From contig FXAI01000005.1 of the NCBI GenBank assembly GCA_900177435.1, positions 277,059-341,058 of the forward strand: 64,000 nt of DNA. Reading direction: 5' to 3'. Shown piece by piece: positions 9,717 through 19,092 of this stretch (the stretch's first letter is position 1; each line of letters starts with the position of its first letter). The stretch is from Alteromonadaceae bacterium Bs31. GTDB lineage: Bacteria; Pseudomonadota; Gammaproteobacteria; Pseudomonadales; Cellvibrionaceae. Below the pieces are notes generated by a model. The model searched no databases, was not told the DNA's origin, and worked only from the letters and a program-made list of their open reading frames with translations. The position numbers were made by a program, and so were the translations under genes.

Positions 9717-9729
9717 GGAGGTTGCATTG
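9717..9729 (+). promoter_or_regulatory. Ribosome site that selects a TTG start for cheY
   Basis: GGAGG at 9717-9721 lies five bases before TTG 9727 but 17 bases before the in-frame ATG 9739. Spacing favours initiation at TTG, which adds MDKN to the conventional CheY N-terminus. Confidence 0.55.
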
Positions 9730-10113
9730 GACAAAAACATGAAAATCCTCATTGTTGATGATTTTTCAACAATGCGGCGCATCATTAAAAACCTGTTAAG
9801 AGATCTTGGGTTTACCAATACGCAGGAAGCCGATGATGGCACCACAGCACTGCCGATGTTGCGCAGTGGCGACTTTGATTTTTTGGTAACCGATTGGAAC
9901 ATGCCCGGCATGACCGGCATTGATCTTTTAAAAGAGGTAAGGGCGGACTCCAAGCTTGTTGGTTTGCCCGTTTTAATGGTGACGGCCGAGGCAAAACGCG
10001 ATCAAATTATTGAAGCCGCGCAGGCGGGTGTAAACGGCTATGTGGTCAAACCTTTTACCGCGCAAGTATTGAAGGAAAAAATCGACAAAATCTTCGAACG
10101 TGTGGATGGCTGA
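9727..10113 (+). CDS. cheY: Chemotaxis response regulator CheY
   Basis: Single receiver domain, 128 residues from TTG 9727 or 124 from ATG 9739. The acidic pair DD (11-12), the phospho-acceptor Asp56 in LVTDWNMPG, the Thr/Ala switch (MVTAEA) and the Lys in YVVKPF are all present. CheY-P binds the flagellar switch. It heads the cheY-cheZ-cheA-cheB cluster and is followed 21 bases later by cheZ. Confidence 0.95.
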   Translation: MDKNMKILIVDDFSTMRRIIKNLLRDLGFTNTQEADDGTTALPMLRSGDFDFLVTDWNMPGMTGIDLLKEVRADSKLVGLPVLMVTAEAKRDQIIEAAQAGVNGYVVKPFTAQVLKEKIDKIFERVDG

Positions 10114-10134
10114 TCAGCCAGGCGGAATTTATTT

Positions 10135-10932
10135 ATGGACCACAAACCAATTCACGCTCACGATCAGGAATTCCTTACGCAGCTGGAGGAATGCTCCAAC
10201 AACCTTGTCGAGAAATTACAGAGCGATAATTACAACGAAGCTTCCCAGCTTATTCATACTCTGGTGGAAGCGCGTGACCGCCATATTTTTACCAGTGTAG
10301 GACAGCTTACGCGAGCCCTGCACAACGCCATTGTCAATTTTCATGTTGATGCAGATCTGGATTCAGAGCCACCCGAAGTAAATAATTCCGAGATACGCGA
10401 CGCCACCAGTCGCCTGAACTATGTTATTTCCATGACTCAGGACGCAGCAGATAAAACCATGGATAAAGTGGAGGCCGTTGCCCCCATTGCCATGAACCTG
10501 GGCCAGGAAGCCACCCGCTTGCGAAATGAATGGCATCGACTCAAGCGCCGCGAAATCACCAAAGAAGAATTTAAAGAGCTATACAACCAAATGGGTGACT
10601 TCCTCGATCAAATGGATGAGGGCACACAGCAGCTAAATAAATCCTTACAAGACATTATTTTGGAACAAGGCTTTCAGGATCTCACCGGCCAGGTGCTTCG
10701 CAAGGTCATCAGTCTCATAACTGAGGTTGAAGATGAACTTGTTAATTTAATGCGCATAGCGGGACAGGTGGAGCAGGTTACAGGTATGGCCACTCCGGGT
10801 GCGGCTCAAGATAGTAAGAAAGCAGTCGATAAAAGTGCTGCAGAGGGGCCACAGATTCATGCAGACCGCCGAGACGATGTCGTGTCGGGCCAGGACGACG
10901 TGGATGACCTGTTATCGAGTCTGGGATTTTAA
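10135..10932 (+). CDS. cheZ: CheY-P phosphatase CheZ
   Basis: 265 residues. The long helical hairpin carries the catalytic motif EQGFQDLTGQVLRKV near residues 176-190, whose Gln inserts into the CheY active site. A flexible, charged linker (about 220-250) leads to the C-terminal CheY-binding peptide DDVDDLLSSLGF. CheZ ends the CheY signal. Position between cheY and cheA supports the call. Confidence 0.94.
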   Translation: MDHKPIHAHDQEFLTQLEECSNNLVEKLQSDNYNEASQLIHTLVEARDRHIFTSVGQLTRALHNAIVNFHVDADLDSEPPEVNNSEIRDATSRLNYVISMTQDAADKTMDKVEAVAPIAMNLGQEATRLRNEWHRLKRREITKEEFKELYNQMGDFLDQMDEGTQQLNKSLQDIILEQGFQDLTGQVLRKVISLITEVEDELVNLMRIAGQVEQVTGMATPGAAQDSKKAVDKSAAEGPQIHADRRDDVVSGQDDVDDLLSSLGF

Positions 10933-11004
10933 GCGCTGACGAATTTAGAAATTTGCAGCAAATAATTTATGCAAGTGTTTGGTACGAACACCTAGGAGCA
11001 ATGA

Positions 11005-13221
11005 ATGGCGTTTGGCGATGACGAAGACATCCTACAGGACTTCCTTGTCGAAGCTGGAGAGATAATCGAGCAACTGTCAGAGCAGTTGGTTGATCTTGAA
11101 CAGCGCCCAGATGATAAAGACCTCCTCAACGCTATCTTTCGTGGATTCCATACCGTTAAAGGCGGCGCCGGCTTCCTGCAATTAAATGCCATGGTGGACT
11201 GTTGCCATGTCACTGAAAATCTATTTGATATTCTGCGAAATGGCGCACGTGAAGTAACGCCAGAGCTCATGGACGTAGTGCTGCAGGCCCTGGATACCGT
11301 AAACAGCCAATTCGCGGAGGTTTCCGCACGCGAAGCCCCAAGCCCGGCAGACCCATCATTGATACAAGCGCTTGAGCGCATGGTTGCCGGTGAAGACAGT
11401 GCTGCATCGGAACCACAGGCAGCGGCTGACACCGCTGCAACTGCGCCAGGCGAAATTGATATCAGCGATGATGAATTCGAAGGCTTTCTCGATGCAATAA
11501 ACGATGAACCCGCCGCGCCGGCCACTGCAGCTCCCGTGGCTAGTTCTGGCTCAGATGAAATCAGCGAAGATGAATTTGAAGCCCTGCTCGACCAGCTGCA
11601 CGGAGCGGGTAAAGGGCCGAAGGCGGGCAGTTCAGCGCAGGTTCCACCGCCTGCAAAGCCTGTAGAAAAAAGTGCAACAACATCTGATGAAATTTCACCG
11701 GATGAGTTTGAATCCTTACTTGACCAATTACATGGTTCTGGAAAAGCGCCCGGCGCGGCTGAAAACCAAGTTAAGAATACGCCGGATTTAATTTCAGACG
11801 ACGAATTTGAAGATCTTCTGGATCAGTTGCATGGCAAGGGCAAAGGCCCCACCATTGAGCCAAAAGCCCCAGCGGAAAACTCGCCCCCTGCAGCCGAAAA
11901 AACCGCTGCGAAAAAAGAAACCAGCACAGCGACAAAAGCAAGCCCGCCACCTGCAGTACAAAGTAGTGCAGACAAAGCGCCAGCTCGCGAAGCGGCGAAA
12001 CCACCGGCACCGAAAACCCGAGAAGCAACAAACCAGGCAGCGGCGGCCAACGCCGAAACTACGGTTCGAGTAGATACCCAACGGCTGGATGACATCATGA
12101 ATATGGTGGGCGAATTGGTGCTGGTGCGAAACCGGCTGGTTCGCTTGGGTTTGGAATCGGCCGATGAATCAATGCAAAAAGCGGTTGCTAACCTCGATGT
12201 GGTAACGGCAGATTTACAAACCTCTGTAATGAAAACCCGCATGCAGCCGATCAAAAAAGTGTTCGGTCGCTTTCCGCGAGTGGTGCGTGATCTGGCCCGT
12301 AACCTTAAGAAAGAAATTAACCTCGAATTACAGGGTGAAGAAACCGACCTTGATAAAAACCTGGTAGAGGCCTTAGCAGATCCACTGGTTCACTTGGTGC
12401 GTAATTCTGTAGATCATGGAATAGAGCTCCCAGGAGTGCGCGAAGGAAAAGGGAAATCGCGTGTCGGTAAGGTTATTTTAGCCGCCGAGCAGGAAGGAGA
12501 TCACATCCTCTTATCCATCAGTGATGATGGCGCAGGTATGGATGCCGATAAACTGCGGGAAAAAGCTGTCGAAAAAGGCTTGCTGGATACCGACGCAGCG
12601 GCACGCCTGACAGATACAGAAGCCTTTAATTTAATCTTCGCCCCCGGTTTCTCAATGAAGAAAGAAATCTCCGATGTATCAGGCCGGGGAGTGGGCATGG
12701 ATGTGGTGAAAACAAAAATCACCCAGCTTAATGGTTCTATCGAAATTGATTCGAAAGTAGGTGAAGGCACCTGCATGCGCATCAAAGTGCCACTCACTCT
12801 GGCAATTATGCCCACACTAATGGTCATGTTGGGACAGCAGACCTTTGCATTGCCTTTAGTGAGTGTGAATGAAATATTTCACATGGACCTCACCAAGAGC
12901 AATATTGTCGATGGTCAGGAATGTATTACTATCCGCGAGAAAGCAATACCTATTTTCCATTTAAAACGCTGGCTGGTTAAGAAAAACATTAGCTTCGATG
13001 TTCCAGAAGAGGGGCACGTGGTTATCGTCTCTGTTGGTACGCAACGTGTTGGTTTTGTGGTCGACCAATTAATTGGGCAAGAGGAGGTGGTTATTAAACC
13101 TCTGGGTAAGATGTTGCACGGAACACCAGGCATGGCCGGAGCAACAATTACGGGTGATGGCACAATCGCGTTAATTTTAGATGTACCCAGTATGTTAAAG
13201 CGCTACGCAGGAAATGCCTAA
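11005..13221 (+). CDS. cheA: Chemotaxis histidine kinase CheA with a repeated linker motif
   Basis: 738 residues. P1 has the phosphorylated His in FHTVKGGAGF (about residue 51), then a long Ala/Pro/Lys-rich region, the dimerisation helices (VGELVLVRNRLVRLG), the ATPase (NSVDHGIE, DDGAGMD, GRGVGMDVV) and the CheW-like P5 domain. The linker holds four spaced copies of an acidic/amphipathic motif close to ISxDEFExLLDQLHGxGK at about residues 151, 184, 230 and 262; the first copy is divergent (EGFLDAI). Such motifs could be docking sites, perhaps for CheY, CheB or ParP, but that is inference. It lies between cheZ and cheB. Confidence 0.95.
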   Translation: MAFGDDEDILQDFLVEAGEIIEQLSEQLVDLEQRPDDKDLLNAIFRGFHTVKGGAGFLQLNAMVDCCHVTENLFDILRNGAREVTPELMDVVLQALDTVNSQFAEVSAREAPSPADPSLIQALERMVAGEDSAASEPQAAADTAATAPGEIDISDDEFEGFLDAINDEPAAPATAAPVASSGSDEISEDEFEALLDQLHGAGKGPKAGSSAQVPPPAKPVEKSATTSDEISPDEFESLLDQLHGSGKAPGAAENQVKNTPDLISDDEFEDLLDQLHGKGKGPTIEPKAPAENSPPAAEKTAAKKETSTATKASPPPAVQSSADKAPAREAAKPPAPKTREATNQAAAANAETTVRVDTQRLDDIMNMVGELVLVRNRLVRLGLESADESMQKAVANLDVVTADLQTSVMKTRMQPIKKVFGRFPRVVRDLARNLKKEINLELQGEETDLDKNLVEALADPLVHLVRNSVDHGIELPGVREGKGKSRVGKVILAAEQEGDHILLSISDDGAGMDADKLREKAVEKGLLDTDAAARLTDTEAFNLIFAPGFSMKKEISDVSGRGVGMDVVKTKITQLNGSIEIDSKVGEGTCMRIKVPLTLAIMPTLMVMLGQQTFALPLVSVNEIFHMDLTKSNIVDGQECITIREKAIPIFHLKRWLVKKNISFDVPEEGHVVIVSVGTQRVGFVVDQLIGQEEVVIKPLGKMLHGTPGMAGATITGDGTIALILDVPSMLKRYAGNA

Positions 13222-13272
13222 GCTAGCTTAACTTGCAGGCATTTTTAAAAGCATTTTTTTCGAGGAGATAAT

Positions 13273-14409
13273 GTGCCCTATAAGGTACTGATAGTTGATG
13301 ACTCGAGTTTTTTTCAACACCGATTGAAAGAGATAATAGGTGAAAATCCAGAGCTCGATGTTGTTGGCATTGCAGCGAACGGACAGGAAGCTATCGATAT
13401 GGCTGCCCGCTTACAGCCCGATATTATATCGATGGATTACGAAATGCCGCTCCTCAACGGTGTGTCGGCGGTACGAGCCATTATGGCTGAACGCCCGGTG
13501 CCGATCGTGATGTTCTCATCAATGACCTATGAAGGCGCAGCGATTACCTTAGAAGCATTGGACGCCGGAGCGGTAGATTTTATTCCAAAGAATTTTGCTG
13601 AAGTATCCAATAATTCAGCCCAGCTAAGAAAACGCCTGCAAGAAAAATTAATTGAGTTCGCTTCAAAAGCTAAGCCTGTTCCCAGCCGATCCACAGAAGA
13701 ACTGGCTGCAGAGGCGAGTATTCGCTCGCAGCGAGCAAAGGAAAAAACCGCTGCACTCAGGGAGCGTTTAGCGCGAAGACCAGAGGCACAGTCGCCCACA
13801 AGTACAAATTCTTCCCCTAATACTGCAGCACACACCAGCCTTAAAGGAAAGGTGCGCCTTGTTGTTATAGGAGCCTCTACGGGGGGGCCGGTTGCCTTAT
13901 CCGACATTATTATTAACCTGCCTGCTAACTTTCCTCTACCGGTACTGGTAGTGCAGCATATGCCAGAAAACTTTACCAAAGCATTTGCAGAAAGGTTGAA
14001 TCGTCAGTCTGCTCTCTCAGTTAAAGAGGCAGAAACCGGAGATGCGATAGTTCGCGGCACAGTACTAATAGCACCCGGTGGCAAACAAATGATGCTTGAT
14101 CGAACAGGTAAAACCGTCAAAGTTATCGCCGGTGATGATCGTGTTAACTATAAACCCTGTGTCGATATTACCTTTGCGTCAGTAGCTAATTTTCTGGGTG
14201 ACAAGGCCTTGGGCATAGTCCTAACTGGTATGGGTGCCGATGGTTGTGAGGGCGCAAGGCTTTTAAAAAGTAAAGGTGCTTATATCTGGAGCCAGGATGA
14301 AGCCTCCTCAGTGGTGTATGGTATGCCCGCTGCAGTTGCCAGAGCCGGCTTGAGTGACGCGGTATTACCCTTGGCAGATATTTGTCCGCGCTTGACCAGT
14401 GATCTATAG
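13273..14409 (+). CDS. cheB: Chemotaxis methylesterase/response regulator CheB
   Basis: 378 residues from GTG 13273, chosen because GAGGAG stands seven bases upstream. The ATG at 13271 is in another frame. The N-terminal receiver has DD at positions 10-11 and the phospho-Asp in ISMDYEMP. A charged linker (about 140-185) leads to the methylesterase domain with catalytic Ser in GASTGGP, His in VQHMPENFT and Asp in GMGADG. CheB demethylates or deamidates receptors during adaptation. No cheR is present in this window. Confidence 0.94.
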   Translation: MPYKVLIVDDSSFFQHRLKEIIGENPELDVVGIAANGQEAIDMAARLQPDIISMDYEMPLLNGVSAVRAIMAERPVPIVMFSSMTYEGAAITLEALDAGAVDFIPKNFAEVSNNSAQLRKRLQEKLIEFASKAKPVPSRSTEELAAEASIRSQRAKEKTAALRERLARRPEAQSPTSTNSSPNTAAHTSLKGKVRLVVIGASTGGPVALSDIIINLPANFPLPVLVVQHMPENFTKAFAERLNRQSALSVKEAETGDAIVRGTVLIAPGGKQMMLDRTGKTVKVIAGDDRVNYKPCVDITFASVANFLGDKALGIVLTGMGADGCEGARLLKSKGAYIWSQDEASSVVYGMPAAVARAGLSDAVLPLADICPRLTSDL

Positions 14410-14411
14410 CG

Positions 14412-15152
14412 ATGGATTTCCTCAGTATACTCGGCGTTATTATCGGTTTTGCCGCCTTGCTCGGCGGAAATTATATTGAGGGTGGTAGCTGGGCATCACT
14501 GGCTAATGGTCCTGCAGCTTTAATTGTGCTGGGAGGAACATTTGGCGCTGCTATTCTACAAACGCCCATGGCGGGGCTAAGAAGGGCGATGTCGCTTTTT
14601 AGTTGGATATTCAAGCCCCCAAGGCAACAGTTTAAGCAGGGTATTGGAAGAGTGGTAGGCTGGGCGAAATCTGCCAGGAAGGAAGGCCTGCTTGGCCTGG
14701 AAAATATTGCCGAGCGTGAAAAGGACGCTTTTTCGAAAAAGGGCCTACAGCTTTTGGTCGATGGCAGTGAGCCTGATGTTATTCGCCATGTACTGGAAAC
14801 CGATTTAATTGTTGCCGAGCAACGGGATCACGACGCTGTACAGTTTTACGAAAGCATGGGCGGTTACGCACCAACTATCGGCATTATTGGCGCGGTAATG
14901 GGCCTTATTCACGTCATGCAACATTTGGCCGATCCCTCAGAACTGGGCCCCGGTATAGCGGTTGCTTTCGTCGCCACTATTTACGGTGTGGCCTTTGCCA
15001 ATTTGTTTTTATTGCCCATTGCCAATAAATTAAAAGCGTGCATTAAAGAGCAGTCTCAATTCAGGGAGTTGCTCATCGAAGGCATTATCGCCATTGCGGA
15101 TGGCGAAAACCCAAGGGCCATTGAAATGAAACTCAGCGGATATTTACACTGA
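14412..15152 (+). CDS. motC: Flagellar stator subunit MotC (MotA family)
   Basis: 246 residues with four membrane segments: residues ~2-20, a second around 33-50, and the pair at about 150-205 (APTIGIIGAVMGLIHVM and GVAFANLFLLPIAN). The conserved cytoplasmic charged loop lies between. The Pro-rich turn before helix 3 and the pairing with the OmpA-type gene downstream identify a stator A subunit. In pseudomonads the pair at this position is named MotCD. The start lies two bases after the cheB stop. Confidence 0.9.
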   Translation: MDFLSILGVIIGFAALLGGNYIEGGSWASLANGPAALIVLGGTFGAAILQTPMAGLRRAMSLFSWIFKPPRQQFKQGIGRVVGWAKSARKEGLLGLENIAEREKDAFSKKGLQLLVDGSEPDVIRHVLETDLIVAEQRDHDAVQFYESMGGYAPTIGIIGAVMGLIHVMQHLADPSELGPGIAVAFVATIYGVAFANLFLLPIANKLKACIKEQSQFRELLIEGIIAIADGENPRAIEMKLSGYLH

Positions 15153-15174
15153 TTGCAGCCTGAGGTTCCCCATA

Positions 15175-16065
15175 ATGGTATTACGTCGCCGCGTCAGCAT
15201 CGAAACCAAAACTAACCACGAGCGCTGGCTGGTTTCCTATTCTGATTTTATTACCCTTTTATTCGCTTTTTTTGTAGTGATGTATTCTGTTTCTCAGGTG
15301 AACGAGGAAAAATACCGCGTTTTGTCCGAGACATTTCAGTCCGCTTTCTCCCAGCAAGCAAACCAGGCAGAGCCTGCCAAAGAGGCTGGTGAAATTGCCT
15401 CTCTGCAACAGTTAGAAACTGAGCTTACAGCTGTTTTGCAAGGCTTGATTGAGCAAGGCTCTATTTCAGTTTGGGGTAACGAAGATTGGGTGGAAATCGA
15501 AATTAATTCCAATGTTTTATTTGATAGCGCCAGCGCCGACCCAAGCTCACAGGCGCAACAAGTATTTTCAGAAGTAGCCGATGTGCTTGCACCGTTTGAA
15601 AATGCGGTAGCAGTAAGTGGCCATACCGATAATATCCCCATACGTAATTCTCGCTTCGCAAGTAATTGGGAGTTGTCCTCTGCCAGGGCGGTGGCAGTCG
15701 TAAAATTGTTGGCCTACGGCGGGGTTGGCCCTGCGCGTCTTTCGGCAATTGGCTATGGAGAATATCAAGCGCTTGCCGATAACTCTACTGAACAGGGTAG
15801 AGCTGAAAACCGACGTGTTGTACTCAGGGTAGCGAAAGATAAGGCGGCAGTACCTCGAGAAGGCGCAGTGGAGTTAATGGCTCAGGCAGGTCAACAAGCG
15901 CTTGAAGAGCCTGTGCCAGGCGAACAAGGCTCACCCGCTATTCAGCCCTCAGTGCCTCAGCAGGACGACATTCAGGAGAACGTGGTTCCGGAGGAGGCAA
16001 TCGAGCCCATTAAACTGCCTAACGGTGGCTTATTATTTACCAGTGATGCAAAAGGACGAGGCTGA
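15175..16065 (+). CDS. motD: Flagellar stator subunit MotD (MotB family)
   Basis: 296 residues. One N-terminal membrane helix carries the ion-channel Asp (SYSDFITLLFAFF). A plug/linker region is followed by an OmpA-type peptidoglycan-binding domain (SGHTDNIPIRNSRFASNWELS, about 145-225) and a long Pro/Glu-rich tail of about 60 residues. MotD anchors the stator to the wall. It is the last gene before the intrinsic terminator at 16221. Confidence 0.92.
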   Translation: MVLRRRVSIETKTNHERWLVSYSDFITLLFAFFVVMYSVSQVNEEKYRVLSETFQSAFSQQANQAEPAKEAGEIASLQQLETELTAVLQGLIEQGSISVWGNEDWVEIEINSNVLFDSASADPSSQAQQVFSEVADVLAPFENAVAVSGHTDNIPIRNSRFASNWELSSARAVAVVKLLAYGGVGPARLSAIGYGEYQALADNSTEQGRAENRRVVLRVAKDKAAVPREGAVELMAQAGQQALEEPVPGEQGSPAIQPSVPQQDDIQENVVPEEAIEPIKLPNGGLLFTSDAKGRG

Positions 16066-16220
16066 GGCACGTTAATTGCGTAATACTATTAACAGCTATT
16101 AGGCCGCTACTAAGCCGAAAATCAAATTGTGTAGTTGGCTTAATAAATACGGAGAAATAAGAGCTTTAGGAATAGAAAACTCTTAGAAAACAGGTGTTGG
16201 ATAGATTGTTTAATAAAAGG

Positions 16221-16247
16221 AATTGCCGCATAAGCGGCAATTTTTTT
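16221..16247 (+). terminator. Intrinsic terminator after motD
   Basis: Perfect 9-bp stem (16221-16229 with 16234-16242), loop ATAA, followed at once by a run of T. It closes the che-mot transcript and shows that translation of the next gene cannot sensibly begin at TTG 16223, which lies inside the stem. Confidence 0.88.
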
Positions 16248-16273
16248 CCAAAAGGTTTTATAACGGTAAATTT

Positions 16274-17077
16274 GTGCAGGTTTGGACAGTAGCGAATCAA
16301 AAGGGTGGGGTTGGTAAAACCACCACCAGCGTTGCCCTCGGCGGCTTGGCCGCAGAGGCGGGCAAGCGTGTCTTACTGGTGGATTTTGATCCGCATGGCT
16401 CGTTAAGTTGCTACTTTCGACAAAATCCGGATTTACTAACTGAATCTGCATTTACCTTGTTCGATCAATCTCAAACGCTCAATCACAATGTTATTGAAAA
16501 GCTGATAATCGCAACGCCATTTTCTGGAATAAGCCTGCTGCCGGCCTCTACAGCCCTGGCAACCCTTGAGAGAAAAGCGATTGGTGGAGGTATGGGCCTG
16601 GTCTTGTCGAAAACCTTGTCCATGGTTTTTGATGATTTTGACTTGTGCATTATTGATTGCCCGCCACAACTCGGCGTATTAATGGTAAATGCAATCGCCG
16701 CCTGTAATCAGTTGGTTATTCCGGTGCAAACAGAGTTTCTTGCCATAAAAGGTTTGGAAAGAATTCTCCACACTTTACAAATGATGGCGCGTTCCCGTAA
16801 GCAGGTGTTGACATACCATATTGTGCCCACAATGTTTGACAGGCGTACGCAGGCATGTGTCAGCAGTTTGCGTGCAATTAGAAATAGTTTTGGTGAACAG
16901 GTGTGGGCTGGAAAAATACCCATCGATACGCGCTTTCGAGATGCAAGTAAAGCGGGTGTTCCTCCGCATTTATATGATGTGAATAGTCGGGGGTTGGCTG
17001 CCTATCGTTCCTTGTATCACTTTTTGCATGAGCATAAACCTGGCATACCGGCGTCTGCCGCTGGAGGTGTCGGGTGA
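16274..17077 (+). CDS. parC: ParA-family ATPase for chemotaxis array positioning (ParC-like)
   Basis: 267 residues from GTG 16274 (MQVWTVANQKGGVGKTTT). Walker A with the signature Lys, Asp in LLVDFDPHGSL and the Walker B-like CIIDCPPQLG are present. In vibrios and pseudomonads a ParA homologue encoded between mot/cheB genes and a CheW-like gene (ParP) places chemoreceptor arrays at the pole. The same gene order is seen here. The assignment to ParC rather than a generic ParA is by context; this is not topoisomerase IV parC. The stop overlaps the next start by four bases (GTGA). Confidence 0.8.
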   Translation: MQVWTVANQKGGVGKTTTSVALGGLAAEAGKRVLLVDFDPHGSLSCYFRQNPDLLTESAFTLFDQSQTLNHNVIEKLIIATPFSGISLLPASTALATLERKAIGGGMGLVLSKTLSMVFDDFDLCIIDCPPQLGVLMVNAIAACNQLVIPVQTEFLAIKGLERILHTLQMMARSRKQVLTYHIVPTMFDRRTQACVSSLRAIRNSFGEQVWAGKIPIDTRFRDASKAGVPPHLYDVNSRGLAAYRSLYHFLHEHKPGIPASAAGGVG

Positions 17078-18051
17078 GCGGTTCAGACCCTTTAATGGAT
17101 TACTTTGAGGAGCTTTTATCTGAGCGTGTGCCGTTGGATGATCCTGGGCAGCAGGAAGATATAAAGCAAGAACCAGAACCAGCTAGCGAGCCGACAAAGC
17201 CGCTGAATAAAAGCAGTTCAGGTCTGCTCAAAGAAAATGTTCCGCATGTTGAAAGTGAGCCGCCGGCAGTACTTGTTGAACCCGAGCCCATGGCAAAAAA
17301 AGCCCCGGCTCCAGCCAAGCCCCCTAAGTTGGATCAGGAGAGAATTGCTCAGCTGGAAACGACCAAAAGAGCAGAGCTGCAGTTATTGCTGAATCGTCAG
17401 GTCTCCACCACGGTCACACCGGCGCAAGCACCAGAAGTGGCGGCCCCGGAAGCTGCAGCTCTGAGCGAACAGCAAGCCGTAGAAGCTGAGATGCGTGCGA
17501 AATTGGGTGCGCCAGAGCTGGAGGCCACTAGTGTACTTACTCAGGAACAGGCCTTCGCGCACAGTATCAACTCTGTATTGGAGTGGGCAGAGAATGGCAG
17601 GCCTCAGTGGGCTCAGGAGCGCTTTGATGCGCTGCTTTTTGACGTTGGCGGTTTGACACTGGCCGTGCCATTGATTGCCCTTGGTCAAATTCAAAATATC
17701 GGCGAAGAATTGACGCCCATTTTCGGCCAGTCCGATTGGTTTATGGGTCTATTGAATACCCCCCAGGGCCAGGTTCGCACGGTAAACACGGCATTATTTG
17801 TTATGCCGGAAAAGTACTCAGACAAATTTGTAGAGACCGCCAAGTATGTGATCTCTATTGATGGCTTACCCTGGGGCCTCGCCGTGGACTCTGTTAACCA
17901 GCCCATCTCACTGGACCCTGCAGACGTAAAGTGGCGCAGTTCGCGCAGCTCTCGACCCTGGCTGGCGGGCACGGTTAAATCTGCCATGTGTGCCCTTATT
18001 GATATTCCGCAGATGGGGGCAATGCTGCGGGCGTCTGAATCTTCCAAGTAA
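17074..18051 (+). CDS. parP: CheW-like coupling protein, ParP-like
   Basis: 325 residues. The first ~165 are acidic, Pro/Ala/Glu-rich and probably disordered. The last ~140 form a CheW-type domain (ERFDALLFDVGGLTLAVPLIALGQI...). This architecture matches ParP, which links ParC to CheA and receptor arrays through its C-terminal domain. Translation is coupled to the ParA-type gene by a GTGA overlap. It could also be called simply a CheW-domain protein. Confidence 0.8.
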   Translation: MSGSDPLMDYFEELLSERVPLDDPGQQEDIKQEPEPASEPTKPLNKSSSGLLKENVPHVESEPPAVLVEPEPMAKKAPAPAKPPKLDQERIAQLETTKRAELQLLLNRQVSTTVTPAQAPEVAAPEAAALSEQQAVEAEMRAKLGAPELEATSVLTQEQAFAHSINSVLEWAENGRPQWAQERFDALLFDVGGLTLAVPLIALGQIQNIGEELTPIFGQSDWFMGLLNTPQGQVRTVNTALFVMPEKYSDKFVETAKYVISIDGLPWGLAVDSVNQPISLDPADVKWRSSRSSRPWLAGTVKSAMCALIDIPQMGAMLRASESSK

Positions 18052-18171
18052 GCTATAAAAAATACCGCTGTTCACTGGCATAGAAGCTGCAATTAACTAT
18101 ATTAAAAGGTAAATGCGGCGTAGTGCGTCTAAAAATTGACGTGTCAGCGTTAACCTAGAGGATGACGAAGA

Positions 18172-18657
18172 ATGGCAGCGAATTCCAATACCAAAAAATC
18201 CAGCGAAGATCCTGTATTGCAGTGGGTAACCTTCAAGCTCGCGGGCGAAACCTATGGTGTGAACGTAATGCAGGTGCAAGAAGTGCTGCGATACACCGAG
18301 ATTGCTCCCGTGCCAGGTGCACCAAGCTATGTGATTGGGATCATCAACCTGCGTGGTAATGTTGTTACCGTCATCGACACTCGAGAGCGTTTTGCTTTGC
18401 CGCCGGGAGAGATCACGGATAACAGCCGTATCGTTATTATCGAAGCTGATAGCCATGTGGTCGGCATCTTGGTGGATAGCGTTGCGGAGGTGGTCTATCT
18501 AAGGCAATCAGAAATAGAGACCGCGCCCAATGTAGGTAACGATGAGAGTGCCAAGTTTATTCAGGGTGTCTGCCATAAAAATGATGAGTTGTTGATTTTG
18601 ATTGAGCTGGACAAATTGCTCACTGATGATGAATGGGCTGAAATAGAAGCCGTATAA
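18172..18657 (+). CDS. cheW: Chemotaxis coupling protein CheW
   Basis: 161 residues covering a complete CheW fold (LQWVTFKLAGETYGVNVMQVQEVLRY, VIGIINLRGNVVTVID, GILVDSVAEVV). CheW bridges receptors and CheA. ATG 18172 has GAGG upstream. It follows the ParP-like gene by 120 bases and precedes a DUF2802 gene, the usual arrangement in pseudomonad-type flagellates. Confidence 0.95.
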   Translation: MAANSNTKKSSEDPVLQWVTFKLAGETYGVNVMQVQEVLRYTEIAPVPGAPSYVIGIINLRGNVVTVIDTRERFALPPGEITDNSRIVIIEADSHVVGILVDSVAEVVYLRQSEIETAPNVGNDESAKFIQGVCHKNDELLILIELDKLLTDDEWAEIEAV

Positions 18658-18675
18658 TTTTTAACGAAGGTCGCA

Positions 18676-19092
18676 ATGATAGAACTTTTTTACAATGAGA
18701 CTTTTCTTCCATGGATAGTGGTTGTGGGCTTCTGCGCATTGAATTTTTTATTGTTGTTATTTGTTAACGGGAAAGCGAAAAACCAACAACGAGAATACAA
18801 CAATCGCTTGAGGGAAATGGATAAAAAACTTCGTGTAGTTATATCGGGCTCCCTTGGTGTTGGTCAGCGTATAATCTCCCTGGAGAAAAAGCTGCATTCT
18901 TTGGAAAATAAGCAAGATAGCATGGAAAAAAATGATGTGGACTTTTCCTATGCGCGGGCGCAAATGCTTATTGAGCAAGGGGTAGATGTTAAAACCGTTG
19001 CCGCTAACAGTGGTTTGTCATCTTCTGAGGTGGATTTAATGCGCATGCTGCACGAGCATAGCAGGCAGGGTCATGTTGCTGTTCACAGCTGA
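18676..19092 (+). CDS. DUF2802 family protein
   Basis: 138 residues: an N-terminal membrane helix (PWIVVVGFCALNFLLLLFV), a coiled-coil segment (about 35-85) and a C-terminal helix-turn-helix-like segment (QGVDVKTVAANSGLSSSEVDLM). This layout is typical of the DUF2802 proteins encoded next to cheW in polar flagellates. Biochemical role unknown. The downstream gene begins 20 bases before its stop. Confidence 0.75.
   Translation: MIELFYNETFLPWIVVVGFCALNFLLLLFVNGKAKNQQREYNNRLREMDKKLRVVISGSLGVGQRIISLEKKLHSLENKQDSMEKNDVDFSYARAQMLIEQGVDVKTVAANSGLSSSEVDLMRMLHEHSRQGHVAVHS

Noticed and set aside
9600..9726. Sigma-28 promoter before cheY
   Set aside because: TAAA- and CCGATA-like words occur but with the wrong spacing (27 bases instead of about 15).
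13271..13273. ATG at 13271 as the cheB start
   Set aside because: It is in a different frame from the CheB coding sequence; GTG 13273 is in frame with a suitable ribosome site.
16223..16273. N-terminal extension of the ParA-type protein
   Set aside because: The TTG start lies in the stem of an intrinsic terminator and the extra residues are not found in the family.
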